Assembly (NCBI GenBank): GCA_029379385.1
Contig: CM055611.1
Coordinates: 25,696,092 to 25,760,091, forward strand
DNA length: 64,000 nucleotides
Direction: 5' to 3'
Origin: Quillaja saponaria
Taxonomy: Eukaryota; Streptophyta; Magnoliopsida; Fabales; Quillajaceae
The notes beneath the pieces were generated by a model. It was not told the origin of the DNA. It saw nothing but the letters and a program-made list of their open reading frames with translations, and did no database searches. The translations under genes and the position numbers were made by a program. Positions 49,701 through 61,358 of the stretch are shown piece after piece. How positions within the stretch are numbered: the stretch's first letter is position 1; each line of letters begins with the position of its first letter.

Positions 49701-50206
49701 TGTGATTAATTAAACATGTGATTAAATAGGACATAGAGAATCCTCTCATTCCTTTTCAGAGAGACTCCAAAAAAAGTGAGGAAAGTAAGGAGGTATTAAA
49801 TATTATCAAATATATAAAACTCTAACGAAACATCTTTCTTTTCATAATTTGTAATATTATTGGCAATGTAATTACAATTGTGTAAATTTTCCTACATTAA
49901 ATATTGCATGAGAGTTTAAATTCAAAAATTTTGTAAAAATTGTATATATGTTTTAATTTTGGCAATTTATGAAAACAATAAAAATATTACCAAATTAGGT
50001 AATTATATAATACAATATTATTTTTCTCCTTGGAATAAATATTTCAAAAGATTCCTCAAACCTTTGCCTAAACCTATGCGTGACCCACAAGACAAGCGTC
50101 TACATATACACTCTACAACAGACCTTCAAAATACAAAATTTTCAGACCAAATTTCATCACTCTCTTTTTTCTTCTCTGTCTCTCTCTCTCTTTCATCCCA
50201 GAAGCC
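46780..50206. other. AT-rich spacer between SBT1.5 and the MADS gene
   Basis: No gene supported. The two divergent promoters lie at its ends; the MADS side has a CT-rich patch (about 50160-50200) just before the ATG, typical of plant core promoters or leaders. An AATCTATTTCAATTG duplication lies near 48728 and 48758. Confidence 0.5.
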
Positions 50207-50853
50207 ATGGCTTCTGAACCAAATCAAAACCTTGGGAGGCAAAAAATCGAAATCAAGAAGGTAGAGCATCATAGCAGACGCCATGTTACTTTTTCAAAAC
50301 GAAAGCTTGGGCTTTTCAACAAAGCTGCTGAACTCGCTATTCTAAGCAATGCAGAAATAGCTGTCGTCGTTTTCTCTCAAAACGACAAAGTCTATGCTTT
50401 TGGTAACCTAACCCTGATGTCGTTGTGGACCGGTATCTTTCCAGAGACGGTGGTTCTTCATTACCGGTACCTGTACCGGTACTACAACAACGTAAGAAGA
50501 ATCGAATTCCGGTGGAAAAAGAAGAAGGCACGATGGTGAAACAGCAGTACTTGGCTGCTTTGAGTATGTTAGAGAAAGAGAAGAAACTGTTGGAGACTCT
50601 TAAAGAGAAAAAGGTTACTGCGGCAGCGAATGGCGAAGGGACAAGTGTTCGGTGTTGGTGGGAACAAGGTATTGAAAGGATGGGATTGGAGGAGTTGGAG
50701 CCGTTGAAGGAGGCGTTAGAAGCTTTGAAAGAGAACGTGCAGGAGAGAGCTGAAAATATGACGAGAATCCAACCACCGTCTACGGCGGCAGCAACGTCGT
50801 TTGTTGCGCTTTTGAACGGCGACGTGAGTGAAGATCAAGAATTGGCTTGGTGA
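50207..50853 (+). CDS. Type I (M-alpha) MADS-box transcription factor, AGL62-like, with a 1-base frameshift
   Basis: Intronless, as usual for type I genes. The N-terminal half reads GRQKIEIKKVEHHSRRHVTF, SKRKLGLFNKAAELAIL, then VVFSQNDKVYAFGN, a clear MADS domain (about residues 9-68). After AFGN the frame changes: the second half continues in another frame, with PDVVVDRYL followed by a Leu/Glu/Lys-rich segment (MLEKEKKLLETLKEKK; WWEQGIERMGLEELEPLKEALEAL), the coiled-coil typical of AGL62/AGL61 relatives, and stops at 50851-50853. The join needs one more base; the likely site is CC at 50407-50408 (three C would give FGNPNPDVV). Without it the protein ends at 50539 with about 42 foreign residues after the MADS domain. 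Relatives act in the female gametophyte and endosperm as heterodimers; that role here is inference. Confidence 0.8.
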
Positions 50854-51468
50854 GGAATACAGATTCTAGCTAGGGTTTGAATGGAAAATTTAGAATAGAA
50901 TATTATTAGCTTCCTGATATTTGGGGATACTGCTTTAAGATTTTTCTTTTTTACCTTATTTAGTAATAATATATTATTTGGGGTTCAAATTATTATTCTT
51001 ATTATTTTTTCTTTATTTTTTATGAGTCTAGATTTTTTAAAAATAAAATCCAGTTTTTGTACCCAAAACAAAAAAATGACATTAGTACTTTGATTCTAAG
51101 CTCTAACTCTAAATTCAGCAAAACCAGAGTTAAAAATACTCGATTATACCACTTTTCATCTAAAGTAATTTTTAATTTACGACTTCGACATAGGTGTGAA
51201 AGTTCTTCTAGTAGTGATTAGGCACAGTGTTTCATGTTGGATAAATAAGAAAACAGACTTTTTCCTTAAACAGACTTTGTCCTAACAAAAAAAAAAATCC
51301 TCCCTTTCTAAGTTGGACATATTTAGATGTAATTTAAATCTACAGCCTCATCAAATCCAGCAATGTCTTTTACATTTCAAGTAGTACATAATAAAACAGA
51401 CTTTGTCCTTAAATTTTTGACAGTTATATAAATTAAATCATACTTTGTTCAATTTGCCACAACAAACT
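50854..51468. other. Convergent 3' region between MADS (+) and RBR1 (-)
   Basis: No gene supported; expected 3' untranslated regions of both genes. ACAGACTTTGTCCT recurs near 51270 and 51397. Confidence 0.5.
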
Positions 51469-52658
51469 TTAGCTTGACCGACATGCATGGTACTGGTTCC
51501 AGTTGCCTCCACAGCCATAGCAAAAATGACATCCACACCTGCAAATAAATGTACATGATCTTAATCCTCTCACAATATTTTTTATGGGAAAAACGAGCAT
51601 GTACGATTCAAAATTACTCGGTACATCTAATAGTTCCCAACAATTATTTAACAGATTAATAATCAATTACAAAGACTAGTACTCCATTATGATTGAAAGT
51701 TTGACAATGTCGGATTAATATCCCCCAACAACTTGCCCTTAGGCCCTAAAGGATGTTCTTCCTCCTCTGTGGAAAAATTAATAATACAAAATACTAACCT
51801 GCAAGAGATGTGTGAGCAACCATCAACCTTTTCCACATAAAACTTGCAATTGGGACATCTCCTCCATGCCTTGTTCTTTGCAAGTTCAATAACCATTATA
51901 TCTTCCCTCTGTCTTTCACCCTCTTTCAGCTTCTGAAAATCTCCACAATCAATCCCGGCATGCCACGAAACACCGCATTGTGCACAAAACAATCTTCTAC
52001 AATTAGGACACTCTGATGTAGTCACAACCTCTTCTCCATCATCCACTAACATAGCAGAGCAATCCTTAAATGGACAGTAAAATTTTTGTGACCCAAGAAC
52101 CAAACTTTCACATAGTGCTTCCTCCCATCTATCAAACACTTCTTTTGGTATAATTGATCGACAAAATTGAGGCTCAAGTAGACCTCTGCATTTGGGTTCA
52201 GGACATTTCACCATTGAAATATTTTCTTGAATTCTTGTTGCTACATATTTACCAATACAATCAAAACAGAATGAGTGATCAGAGCAATTAGGATTTTTAA
52301 ACATTTCTTCGACCGGTTTCGCTTCCATGCAAATCAGGCAGAAACTGCTTTGAGAAGATTGTCCAGTAGTAATTTCTTTCTCCTTTCCCTTAATGGACAT
52401 CAGCAAATGAGTAATAGTACTGTTGCGTTCTTTATTTTCCCTGACTGATTCATTTCTCAATCTTGAAGACACAGCTGAGGACATAAGTGCCTCTTGGAGC
52501 TGTAATTCTTCTGCATATTTCTCATCTGAGATTGGGAATATTTCTTCATTGTCATGAAGAGCTGAGAAGTAGAAATCATCAACTAAGAAATGGGTGTCGT
52601 TTGAGCTTGATGATGCTCCCTTCATTGTTGATCTCTTCCTCTTTTCCTCAGTGGCCAT
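51469..52658 (-). CDS. RBR-type E3 ubiquitin ligase (RNF144/RSL1-like), copy 1
   Basis: Exon 1 (51799-52658) and exon 2 (51469-51538) join in phase 2 (Arg-Cys split) to give 309 residues. An acidic N-terminus with YAEELQLQEAL (about 48-58) precedes RING1 (from Cys107, CLICMEAKPVEEMF), an IBR domain (FYCPFKDCSAML...CPNCRRLFCAQC) and RING2/Rcat (CPNCKFYVEKVDGCSHISCR then CGCHFCYGCGG). Cys281 in DGCSH is the expected thioester catalytic cysteine. RBR ligases pass ubiquitin from an E2 to this cysteine, then to substrate. The protein ends soon after RING2 (NQYHACRSS), without a membrane anchor. Copy 2 at 57755-59092 shares the intron position and the FYCPFKDCSA block, so the two are paralogues. 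Confidence 0.9.
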
Positions 52659-53611
52659 CTCTCCACTAGATTTTATGTCATTTTTTCTTGTAGATGCATG
52701 AAACTTAAGTACTCTAGGGGATTCAAAAGGTCTAATTCCTAGTTATTTGAATTGAGGTTAATTAACTTATTAATTAGATTTGTATTGGAATTTGACTGAC
52801 TGTTAGGAGTTTAACATTCCATGAAGAAAACTATTGGAGTAATTTCTGGTCGTTGTGTTTTACAGAGTTGGAATTTTAAAAACAAAGAGCCAATTTTTTC
52901 TCTATTATTATTTTTTTATTTTTTATGATAATGATGGAATTTATTGGATAGCTTTTGTACCCCACATAACAGTTAATTTAATTTAATTTTTTTTTATTTT
53001 GGAGAATTAATATTCTAACATCATAAAGAGTTTTTACATTGTAAATTGTTAATGAATATAAAAACGTCATTGTGTATGTACTTTATATCAATCCTCCCTT
53101 TTGATTTTAACCATCATCTCTTAATTTTTAAACAAGATGATGTGTTATGATTTTGTTCATTGTTAGTATAAAAAAGTTTATATTGAGAATGGATAAAATA
53201 TTAACTTTTTAGATAAATTAAATAATTTATTTTTGATGTGGTTAAATATAAAATAAAATATATAAAAAATGATAATATCTTAAATTTTTAGGTCCATTGA
53301 TTTTTTTGACAGTCAAATAACTTTGAATAAGTAGTTGAGGCTTCAAACAAAATATGAAAATATTGGGGATACATTTTTTGTTTTTTCCTTTTTGCTAAAA
53401 GAATACAAAACAAAACAAAACAAGTAAACAACAGTGAACGCATGAAAAGGCAAGCCACGATATTGCACATTCCCTTTTGAGACACAGCTATATATAGCAA
53501 ACAAAGGCAGAGATTGCTGTTTTTGAAAATCCAATTAAAAATTTCATCCCAAATAGTATTCCTCCTCATTGCACATATTGAGAGTATTTTTTGAAACTTA
53601 AAACACAACTT
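52659..53611. other. Spacer upstream of RBR1
   Basis: Contains the RBR1 promoter next to 52659; the remainder is AT-rich with no supported gene. Minus-strand open frames at about 53290-53608 are short, overlapping and without a recognisable domain. Confidence 0.45.
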
Positions 53612-54074
53612 CCGGCTTGGTTTGATAATGTTATTTTAGAGGTACTTAGGCTTATAAAAAGTATAAGTCAATTTTTTTTATGTTTGATAAAAATAAAATA
53701 AAATGTGAGGGCGCTTTTGCCCTGTGATTTTAAAAGCACCACAATGAGTACTTTTAAAAGCTAGCTTCTGTTATCAAAAGTTTAAAATATTAATATAACC
53801 TCAACTGTTAATGAAAATTCATATTTATCTTTTTATTAATTAATGCAATAATTTAATTATCTCTTTTTTTATTATCAATGTCTATCATAATCAATTTTAA
53901 TATTTGAAGCATTTTTACAATTAATTTACCAAACAATAATTTGTGGCTTCTACTTATTGAAAGTAATTTTTACATTATTTTACCAAACACTACCTCTGTA
54001 ATTTTTTAAAACAGTTATAAAAGAGCCATAAGAGCACATCATCCTCTGAAAAAGTTTACTAAACCAAGGCCTCT
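53612..54074. mobile_element. MITE-like element with a second inverted-repeat pair nested inside
   Basis: Outer ends: GGCTTGGTTTGATAATG (from about 53614) against the reverse complement of TTTACTAAACCAAGGCC (to about 54073), extending inward through TTTTAGAG/TTTTCAGAG. Inner pair: TGTTTGATAAAAATAAAA (about 53681) against the reverse complement of TACATTATTTTACCAAACACTA (to about 53992). No coding capacity. The layout suggests one MITE inserted in another, or a composite of related elements. Confidence 0.5.
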
Positions 54075-55123
54075 ATATAATTCATTATTATGTTCAAATT
54101 AAACCCTTTAGATTAATATTGAAGTAAGCTTAGCCAATCAATTTTTTGATTTGTGAATCAAAACATATTCATTTGTACATTAGAAAAAACATATAAAAGG
54201 AAACTTTATTACTTTTTTTAGAGGTTAATAGTGTAAGAGCCAGATTCTGCACAACTCGACAATTCATCTCTCTGATCCAATTAAATGAGGCATGTCATCC
54301 ATGACAAAATTTGAAAAAAAAAAAAAAAAAAAAAACTTCCCACGGCTTTCTTTATGATATTCGAATCCAATAAATCAAGAAAATGAGCACACCTTCTTGA
54401 TCATGATGACAATCATTGGGATATGTAATAGATATGATATACATCATGCCTAGGAATATCAATGAGTCAAGATAACTCTTGAACTACTTGTTAAGAATTT
54501 GAGTCGAGTTTTGCTTACTTATTTAAAGAGTCGAAATTGAGCTTTATTTTAAACTTGTTAAACAAAATGAGCCAAACTCAATTTTTTCAAAACTTGCAAG
54601 CCAAATCAATTGGTTATGTTAGATGTCTTGAATTCAACTCCCTTTGTTTTTCGATTTTAGGAATGAATTTGAATCTCCTACAAAGGCCAAATATAATGAG
54701 ATAATTAGGAAGATTTTTTGAATGAATTTGAATCTCCTACAAATATCTTAAGATAATTAGGACATCGTCATTTTCTTTGGTTACATCAACAATTATAAAC
54801 TCGTCATTATTAGTCATTGTGCCCACACACTCTTGGAGTCTTTCTTTTGTATCAGACAATTTAAACATAAAATGTGAAAAGGAAGTTAGTTATATATATA
54901 TATACTTATCATTAGAAATGAATTCAAAGGTTGTTATAATAATAAATAAATAAATAAAATATTAAAAAAGATAAATTATGTGTGATAAATTAAAATTTGA
55001 CCTCTCCCGTCTCGAATTTATTTCTTTACTCTCTATAATACAAACAGGTACCTAACATTAACTTCAAAATCAACCTTTATCTATAAAATAGTTTGCATCT
55101 CTGTGATAAAAGAAACAACTGAA
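54075..55123. other. AT-rich spacer downstream of the FLZ gene
   Basis: No gene supported. A direct duplication of about 24 bases (GAATGAATTTGAATCTCCTA and following) lies near 54660 and 54719, a short local duplication. Confidence 0.5.
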
Positions 55124-55952
55124 CTACGAAACAATTTCCCAATGATTTTGATTATTACAAGAGAATGGTTTTTTAGATTTATATCGCTGCGATTGGAGTT
55201 CTTCTAAAATAAGACGAGTTTCATTGCGAGCATCATTGCTACAACGTTGCTGTCTATAAGATGATACCATTTGCTTTGTTGATGTTTGTAATTCTCTTAT
55301 TTCATCCAAAGCTATTTGTCTGTTCCTGCACTCGACACTACAAAATCCTTGGTCACCCCTGCATAATTTAAAACATATTTGATTAGAATAAACTCAAATC
55401 TCGATTTCCAAATAAATGTTTTCAATTTTCAGTTAAAAAAAGAAAAGAAAAGAATTTGTCTAACCGACGGAGTGAATCTAACAATCTTCAATAAATTCAA
55501 CGGTTGTACTTAAAAACATTCTATGAACTAAATCATTGCATTGAATGTAAACACAATTTCTAATTATGTATATTTTTTAACAACTGCCGGCACTCGTAAT
55601 TTGTAGATGCAATTGTAAATTAGTATTCTTACCTATACATGTAGATGTCTTTATCAGGGCTGAACTTTTTGTTGCATAAATTGCAAGTTTTGAGGAAGCA
55701 AGAAAGCTGATCAAGAGAGTTGTTCTTCTGTTGTCTTGATCTTAATGCAGATTTGACAACAACATTTTTAGATTTCCTCTTTGAATTTATAGTCTGTGTA
55801 ATGAGAGTTCTCAAACCCACATCCACAGTACTAATCTGGTAATTTCCACCTGCATAGCTGGATTTCTTGTACTCTAACTTCTCCTGCAGCTGCTTGCAGC
55901 TTTCTTCATGTGTTTCCACCTTGAAAGGGCTCATAAATTTTGGAAGCATCAT
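55124..55952 (-). CDS. FCS-like zinc finger (FLZ/DUF581) protein
   Basis: Exon 1 (55633-55952) and exon 2 (55124-55358) join in phase 2 inside the finger to give 184 residues. The FLZ domain spans about residues 85-127: FLKTCNLCNKKFSPDKDIYM, then YRGDQGFCSVECRNRQI, with the four zinc ligands Cys90, Cys93, Cys113 and Cys117 and the defining Phe-Cys-Ser. FLZ proteins bind the SnRK1 kinase complex as adaptors in energy and stress signalling; most are cytosolic or nuclear. The C-terminal 60 residues are polar and likely unstructured. The first ATG at 55952 is followed immediately by a second Met; either may be used. The split of the finger by the intron is usual for the family. Confidence 0.9.
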
Positions 55953-57754
55953 TTTCTAGTTCTGGGAAAAGATAGAGAAACAAGAAAGAAAAAGAAAATG
56001 AAAACAGAAAAGAAAACAATGAAGGAAGGAAGGAAGGAATTTGATGGGATTTATGAAGTGAAACTGCAGGTGGTGGGTGGACAATATTTGAAGACAAACA
56101 TTATATGTCCCACTGTTTATTATTTATTTTTCTCTTTTTGCTCATGTATAACACGTGCTATAATTCTTAATTTCTTTTTGACTTAATAACAATAAAATAA
56201 TTTTCATAACGTGTATCAGTATGCTATTACTAAGGTTAATTATTACTAAAACGAAGTGGGGAAGAGGGAGACTGATATAATAATATAAACGAGGAAACGA
56301 CACTTTCTTTCAGCTTTTTATGTCACTCTGTATTTGGTCTCACAACCTGCAGGCCACCATGAAAGTAAAGAGATTTCACTTTTGTCAAATATAAATGTGA
56401 AAATTATGAAATAAGTGTCAATTGTCAAGTAATTAAAAAACTGATGTAAACTATCCTATTCACAGTTTACTTTAAATTTTATTAGGAAGTTAAGAAATTA
56501 GAAGGGTAAGAGTTATTCGTATTATGTACTCAACGAATTTTTATTCAAATTTGGCATTGATTACTAATAACCTGGCATATGTGTCACTATTCAATGAATG
56601 GAGTTGTAACTACCTATCCTCGATGAGTTGAAACGATTGGAATTCATGTAAGGGAACAATCAACGACAGAAAAGATGCAGACTTTCCTTTTCCATATTAC
56701 TATGTAGTACTCATTCTTTGCACCATATATTGTATAATATATGATTAGTAAGTTTGCTCATAAACTTAACTGTGTTATAGACTCCGACGACAATAATAGA
56801 TTATTCTATTAATGTATAATATTATATTATATATTTATACTATTAACCATCTTTATATTTTTCAATAGAGACTTATACTATCAATCTTACATGATGTGTT
56901 ATGCACCCTTAGACTAATACTCAGTAATTTGTGCAAAGAAAGTAATTTAATAACAATGAATGTTAAGTTTTAGTTTTTTGAGCAATTACTATGGTTAGCT
57001 CAGTGGGATTTTAACCTTATATTACCTTGTCTAAGAATCACATACATTTTTGTTGAAAATCCCAACAACATAAAAGCACGTTTTGATGATCAAACAAACC
57101 CAGTTAATGATCATAAATAAAAAGTATAGTTTTGTCAGATAAACGACCGTGCAGAGGGAAAGTTGGAGTTTAACTTTTGCAGCCTCGAAGAACAAGTGCT
57201 TGGCATAACCATGATAGGGAACCAAGTAGGGTACATTAAGGTGAAGAATATTGAGGGCAGTGTTGATGAAATAATTATACTTCAACAAAATTGAAATATG
57301 TAAACTGATGTTTAGTAAAATTACAACATATGTACAAATATCAGTCACTTGTGAACAGTTGAATGTTCTGCATTTTTGAATGTTTAAACTGATTTCTACT
57401 TGCTGAAATAAAATGGGAAAAGAATAAAAGTTTTCAGCAGAATCCTTTTCTTCACTTGTAGACTTCAATATACACAAGAACGTTCTGATATTGTTGTTTC
57501 AGATACAAACCTGATCTGTTTGTCCTCTCCTATATAAACTATTTCATTGAGTTCCTTTAGCTGGGAAAGCAACCAACCAAACGAGAAAAGGAAAGGAAGA
57601 CGAAAAGATTGATAAAGCATTCTATTGTAACAGGAACAACATAAAGAAATTATCCTGAAAAAGAGATCGTCTTTTGCATAGCAAAAACTAGAGTGTTTTT
57701 CTTTTTCTCCTGGGGACGGCTAGCTGGGCAATGAGGTGAAAGGAAACTAAAGAT
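55953..57754. other. FLZ promoter region and spacer downstream of RBR2
   Basis: The FLZ leader (55953-56100) is strikingly pyrimidine-rich on the coding strand. At 57031-57477 there is a 148-codon minus-strand open frame rich in Leu/Ile/Tyr; I see no domain and the frame lies in AT-rich DNA, so it is not called. Confidence 0.45.
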
Positions 57755-59092
57755 TTACCGCGTTGACTGATTGCTATAGCATGTATGTCCTTCAATCCAC
57801 TTAAAGCCACACACGTAGCAGAAGTTCATTCCACACCTGAAATGGTAATTACAATGAAAAGAAGTGTAAGATATGAATTGTAGGCCTCAACACAATTAAG
57901 TATGAATAATGTGACCAACAACCACTGATTGAAAATATCAAGTGTAGGCCTCAAGACAATTAAGGACACACAATTTCCACCCATTACATGGAGCTAAGAG
58001 TGGCTTTTTTGGGTTTAGGCGCATTTCATACCATCTACTTTGTTATGTAAAATTGAGCATTAAAAAGGTAAGGGAACTATGAAGAAGAACTAAGAAGAAA
58101 ATTAACCTGCATCTGATATGTTCGCATCCAGAACTTCTTTCCACATAGAATTTGCAGCTGGGACACCTACGCCAATTTTCCATGCTGGCCAAATTTATCG
58201 CCATCTGATCCATATCATAACCACCCCGAATCCTTTTCATTCTCTTGAACATCTCACATGTAGATTCTGCATGCCATGGAACCTTACACTGTGCACAGAA
58301 AAGTCTATTACAGTAAGGGCACTCTGAACAAGTCACAACTGTCCCTCCATCATCTACTAACAAAGCAGAGCAATCCTTAAAGGGACAGTAAAACTTTTCT
58401 GACCCAGGAATCGAAGATTCACATAATGCAGTTTCCCATCGAACAAGCACTTCTTGTGGCACAATGGAGCTGAAATATTCTGGTTTCAATTCCACATTGC
58501 AGTTTATACCGGGGCAATACACTTTTAAATTATTTTTCTGTACCTTTGCAGCAACATGTTTACTTATACAATCAGTGCAAAAGAAGTGATTGCACTCATT
58601 GATGCTGAGCATATGTCTGCCTGTTTTCCTATCCATACAAATAGTGCATAATCTTTTTGGGAGTTTAATTGCTTCCTGTTTTCCTCTTTGCTTGTCAACG
58701 AGTGTTGTTTCTTTGCAAGTTGGTATCTTTGATGATTCACCAGCCCTTGAAGAGGAGGGTAGTGTTTTGGTTTCTTTTCTCTTTGGTGCTTGTTTCACCA
58801 AGTTTAGCTTCTTGCTACCAGAAAAGGATTGAGAAGATCCAATCGTTGCTTTCTTTTTTCCTTTGTGCTTGTCAGTTGAAGAATCATTGATAGTTGATTT
58901 ATCCATTGAGTTTAGCTTCTCGTTACCATCTACATGAGTTTGCAAGAAACTACTAGATGATTCACCCTTATTTTCCTTCTCTGTCTTTTTTCCCTTCACT
59001 GAACCATTTGTGAGGATAACTTTCCTATCACTTGGACTAATCCGAATAGAAGTTTTACTGGTGTCCTTCTCTTGTTCTTGATTCATCATCAT
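57755..59092 (-). CDS. RBR-type E3 ubiquitin ligase (RNF144/RSL1-like), copy 2
   Basis: Coding exons 58107-59092 and 57755-57836 join in phase 2 at the same Arg-Cys position as copy 1, giving 355 residues. The start is the first of three ATG codons directly after an acceptor AG (59094-59093), which implies a leader intron. The N-terminal 145 residues are Lys/Ser-rich and lack the EELQLQEAL motif of copy 1. RING1 starts LCTICMDRKTGRHMLSI (Cys149), then IBR (FYCPFKDCSALL; CPYCNRLFCAQC) and RING2/Rcat (CPSCKFYVERSSGCEHIRCR, then CGMNFCYVCG), the catalytic Cys being in SSGCEH. Expected function is ubiquitin transfer through that cysteine. The divergent N-terminus suggests different partners from copy 1. 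Confidence 0.88.
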
Positions 59093-60150
59093 CTTAACAA
59101 AATAAGAGAGTAACAAGGATCCTACTTGACATGATATAATCCAGTTAATGGTCATGATTAGCTTAAAGCCATCCAACAGTAGAAAAATGTTCACATGATA
59201 TATAAACTCCAAATCCCGTAACAGAGATTTCATCACTCTATGAGGAATTGGACTCAATATCAATCCTCTTTCTTGTATTACAATTTAGCTCATCAATCTT
59301 CATTTCTTTTTTTAGCTCATCTTCTCACCAGTTAACATGAAGAATCTATATGATATCACAATGGGCACCAAATCATTGGAACAATTTAGAACCCAATTAC
59401 CACCATATTTAGAAAAGACCATTTCTAATTGGGTAAGCTACAGTTTTCTCTTCCTATTCCCATGTAAGATTGAATTTGTGATCAATCAAAAAGAAAAGAG
59501 AAAATGACCAAATCTAATTCTTCATACTAAAATTTGGCGAAATCCTTTATACTGAGCCACTCGATAACTTCATTCATTTTGATTGAAAATGATGGCCGAG
59601 CTATTGACCACTCATCACAGAAATAAGTTTGGGCCATATTTAGTGGTTAAAACTATAAACAATCCAACAAAAAAGGACAACAACTAGAAATCATCACCTG
59701 ATGCCACTGTCAATAGAATCATTGATAATTTGATATCCATGACGAAACGCCCTGCAACTCACAGAACAACAAGATTTAAAATAAATTTCTCAAAATTTTA
59801 AAAAGCAAAATATAACATGGCAACTCTGCTACATACAAGTATAGCTATTACGAGAACAAGTTAAAAAACAGCAAAAGGGTTCATTTTTCTTGGGAAACAA
59901 ACAGAACGCGAGGAATACAAACTGAAAATAAAACCCTCATCTCCTTGTACAAGCTGCTCTCATCTGGGGAAATATTAATGGGTGAAGGAAAAGTAGAAGA
60001 AATACCCAGGTAAGATTTCTCGAGTTCAGCATCCAATTGTGATTGATGGGTTGCCGTTGAAAATAAAAGAATTTAGAATAAAAAGTAAAAAGAGGAGAGA
60101 ACCTAAATTATTCTAAGTGGAACAAAAAAAAGAAAAAGAGAAAATATAAT
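59093..60150 (-). promoter_or_regulatory. Leader region of RBR2 with a probable non-coding exon and overlapping uORF
   Basis: On the minus strand a block at 59698-59751 has an acceptor (GAGTTGCAG) and donor (TCAG/GTGATG) and could be a leader exon spliced to 59092. It contains an ATG; joined that way it opens an upstream frame of about 26 codons that overlaps the main ATG out of frame. The exon structure is inferred from splice signals only. Confidence 0.4.
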
Positions 60151-60155
60151 TATAA

Positions 60156-60206
60156 GTAGGCATGCCTACAATACATCACCCCAAAGTGATGCATGGCATG
60201 CATCAC
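60156..60206. repeat. Cluster of perfect palindromes containing RY (CATGCA) elements
   Basis: GTAGGCATGCCTAC (60156-60169) is a perfect 14-base palindrome. A second one has 10-base arms (60186-60195 and 60197-60206) around a single G and includes CATGCATCAC on both strands, hence two RY motifs. RY elements bind B3 factors such as FUS3/LEC2/ABI3. The cluster lies just upstream of the RBR2 leader region. Confidence 0.65.
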
Positions 60207-60800
60207 CTCTCATGAAGGTGACATGTGGCACTGTCACTCTTATGTCTAAATAAGCACTAGGACAAACCGGTTGCTTAAAGTTAGTGGGTTAATTACAGTT
60301 TATTTCCTTAATTTTATTTATTTATGTATTAGACCCAAACCCAACTTTTCCAAATCTCAACCCTAGCATTCACCATCATCGTCTCCTACTCTACCACCTG
60401 ATCGAGAGGGAAGGCGACCTCCTAGAAAATCTCACAACCAGCAATCGCATTTTTTTCCAAATCACTCAGATATAATTCTTTCTTTGATTTTCATTTTTTG
60501 ATTTATTATATGATTTCGGACTTTCTGGGTACTAAGAAACTTGTTCAAAATCGCTTCCAAAGCTTAGATTGCAGACTTCTTTCCTCAAGTGAACAACTTT
60601 GTTCCAAGACTTTTTGAGTTATCGGTTTTCTCGGGAACTCGTCACTATTCATGGGTATTGGATAGATTTTTTTATTTTCTTGGAAATTTGTGAGAAAGTG
60701 TGGGATTTTGAACTCTGGTATAAGTTATTTAATTAGGTGAGGTGATGATAAAGTGAAGAAGATAAGGAAATGGAGTTAAGGCTGCCATAGCGTCAATTGG
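60207..60800. other. Promoter/leader-like stretch left of the Ty3 element
   Basis: Contains a telo-box-like AACCCTA (60359-60365) followed by a pyrimidine-rich, moderately GC segment on the plus strand, with no coding frame. It could be a divergent leader cut off by the retroelement or part of the RBR2 promoter. Confidence 0.35.
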
Positions 60801-61358
60801 GTTGGGTTACGATCTTACCAACGATCTTAGACTCAAGTTCTATAAGAGATACTCTTTGGACTTGATATGGATGAAAGAAACAATGGGCCTCGGGTTAGAT
60901 GAATTGGGCCTAACCATTACACAGATTCTTTAAATACCAAACGTTGCATATAGTAGTAAGGCTTTAAATGTAATTTTGTTGAGTCTGTTAATTCGTTATT
61001 CTTGTTTAGTCAGTTAGTTAGCTTTCAACCAGTTAGTAAGCTGTCAACCACTTTCAGTTCAGTCTATGGCTTAAATACCAAATTGTATACAGAAATGCTT
61101 ATGATGAATGTAAATTGGCTTTAGCCTCTTCTTTTCTCTCTGATCTCTTTTTTATTCCCCTACTCTGTAAACGTGCTGTTTCCATTCTGAAGCTAAGTTT
61201 ACCTAACAATTGGATATTAGAGCTCGTCTTGTTAGAAAGGTTAATGTCGTGCTACGTGATTGATCAAAGGCTCACGCTTGGAATCTAGAATGGAGGCTAT
61301 GGATTCAGGTCTCTAGAATTTTTCATCTGGAAAGCAGACTCTGATCTAAGTTCCGGCG

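Noticed and set aside
50425..50853. A second plus-strand gene overlapping the MADS gene
   Set aside because: It is the C-terminal half of the same type I MADS protein in a shifted frame.
57031..57477. 148-codon minus-strand open frame
   Set aside because: Hydrophobic, AT-driven composition, no recognisable domain, no splice partners or promoter. Kept only as spacer.
59156..59263. Extension of RBR2 upstream of 59092 to an ATG at 59263
   Set aside because: Hydrophobic, intron-like sequence; an acceptor AG lies directly before ATGATGATG at 59092.
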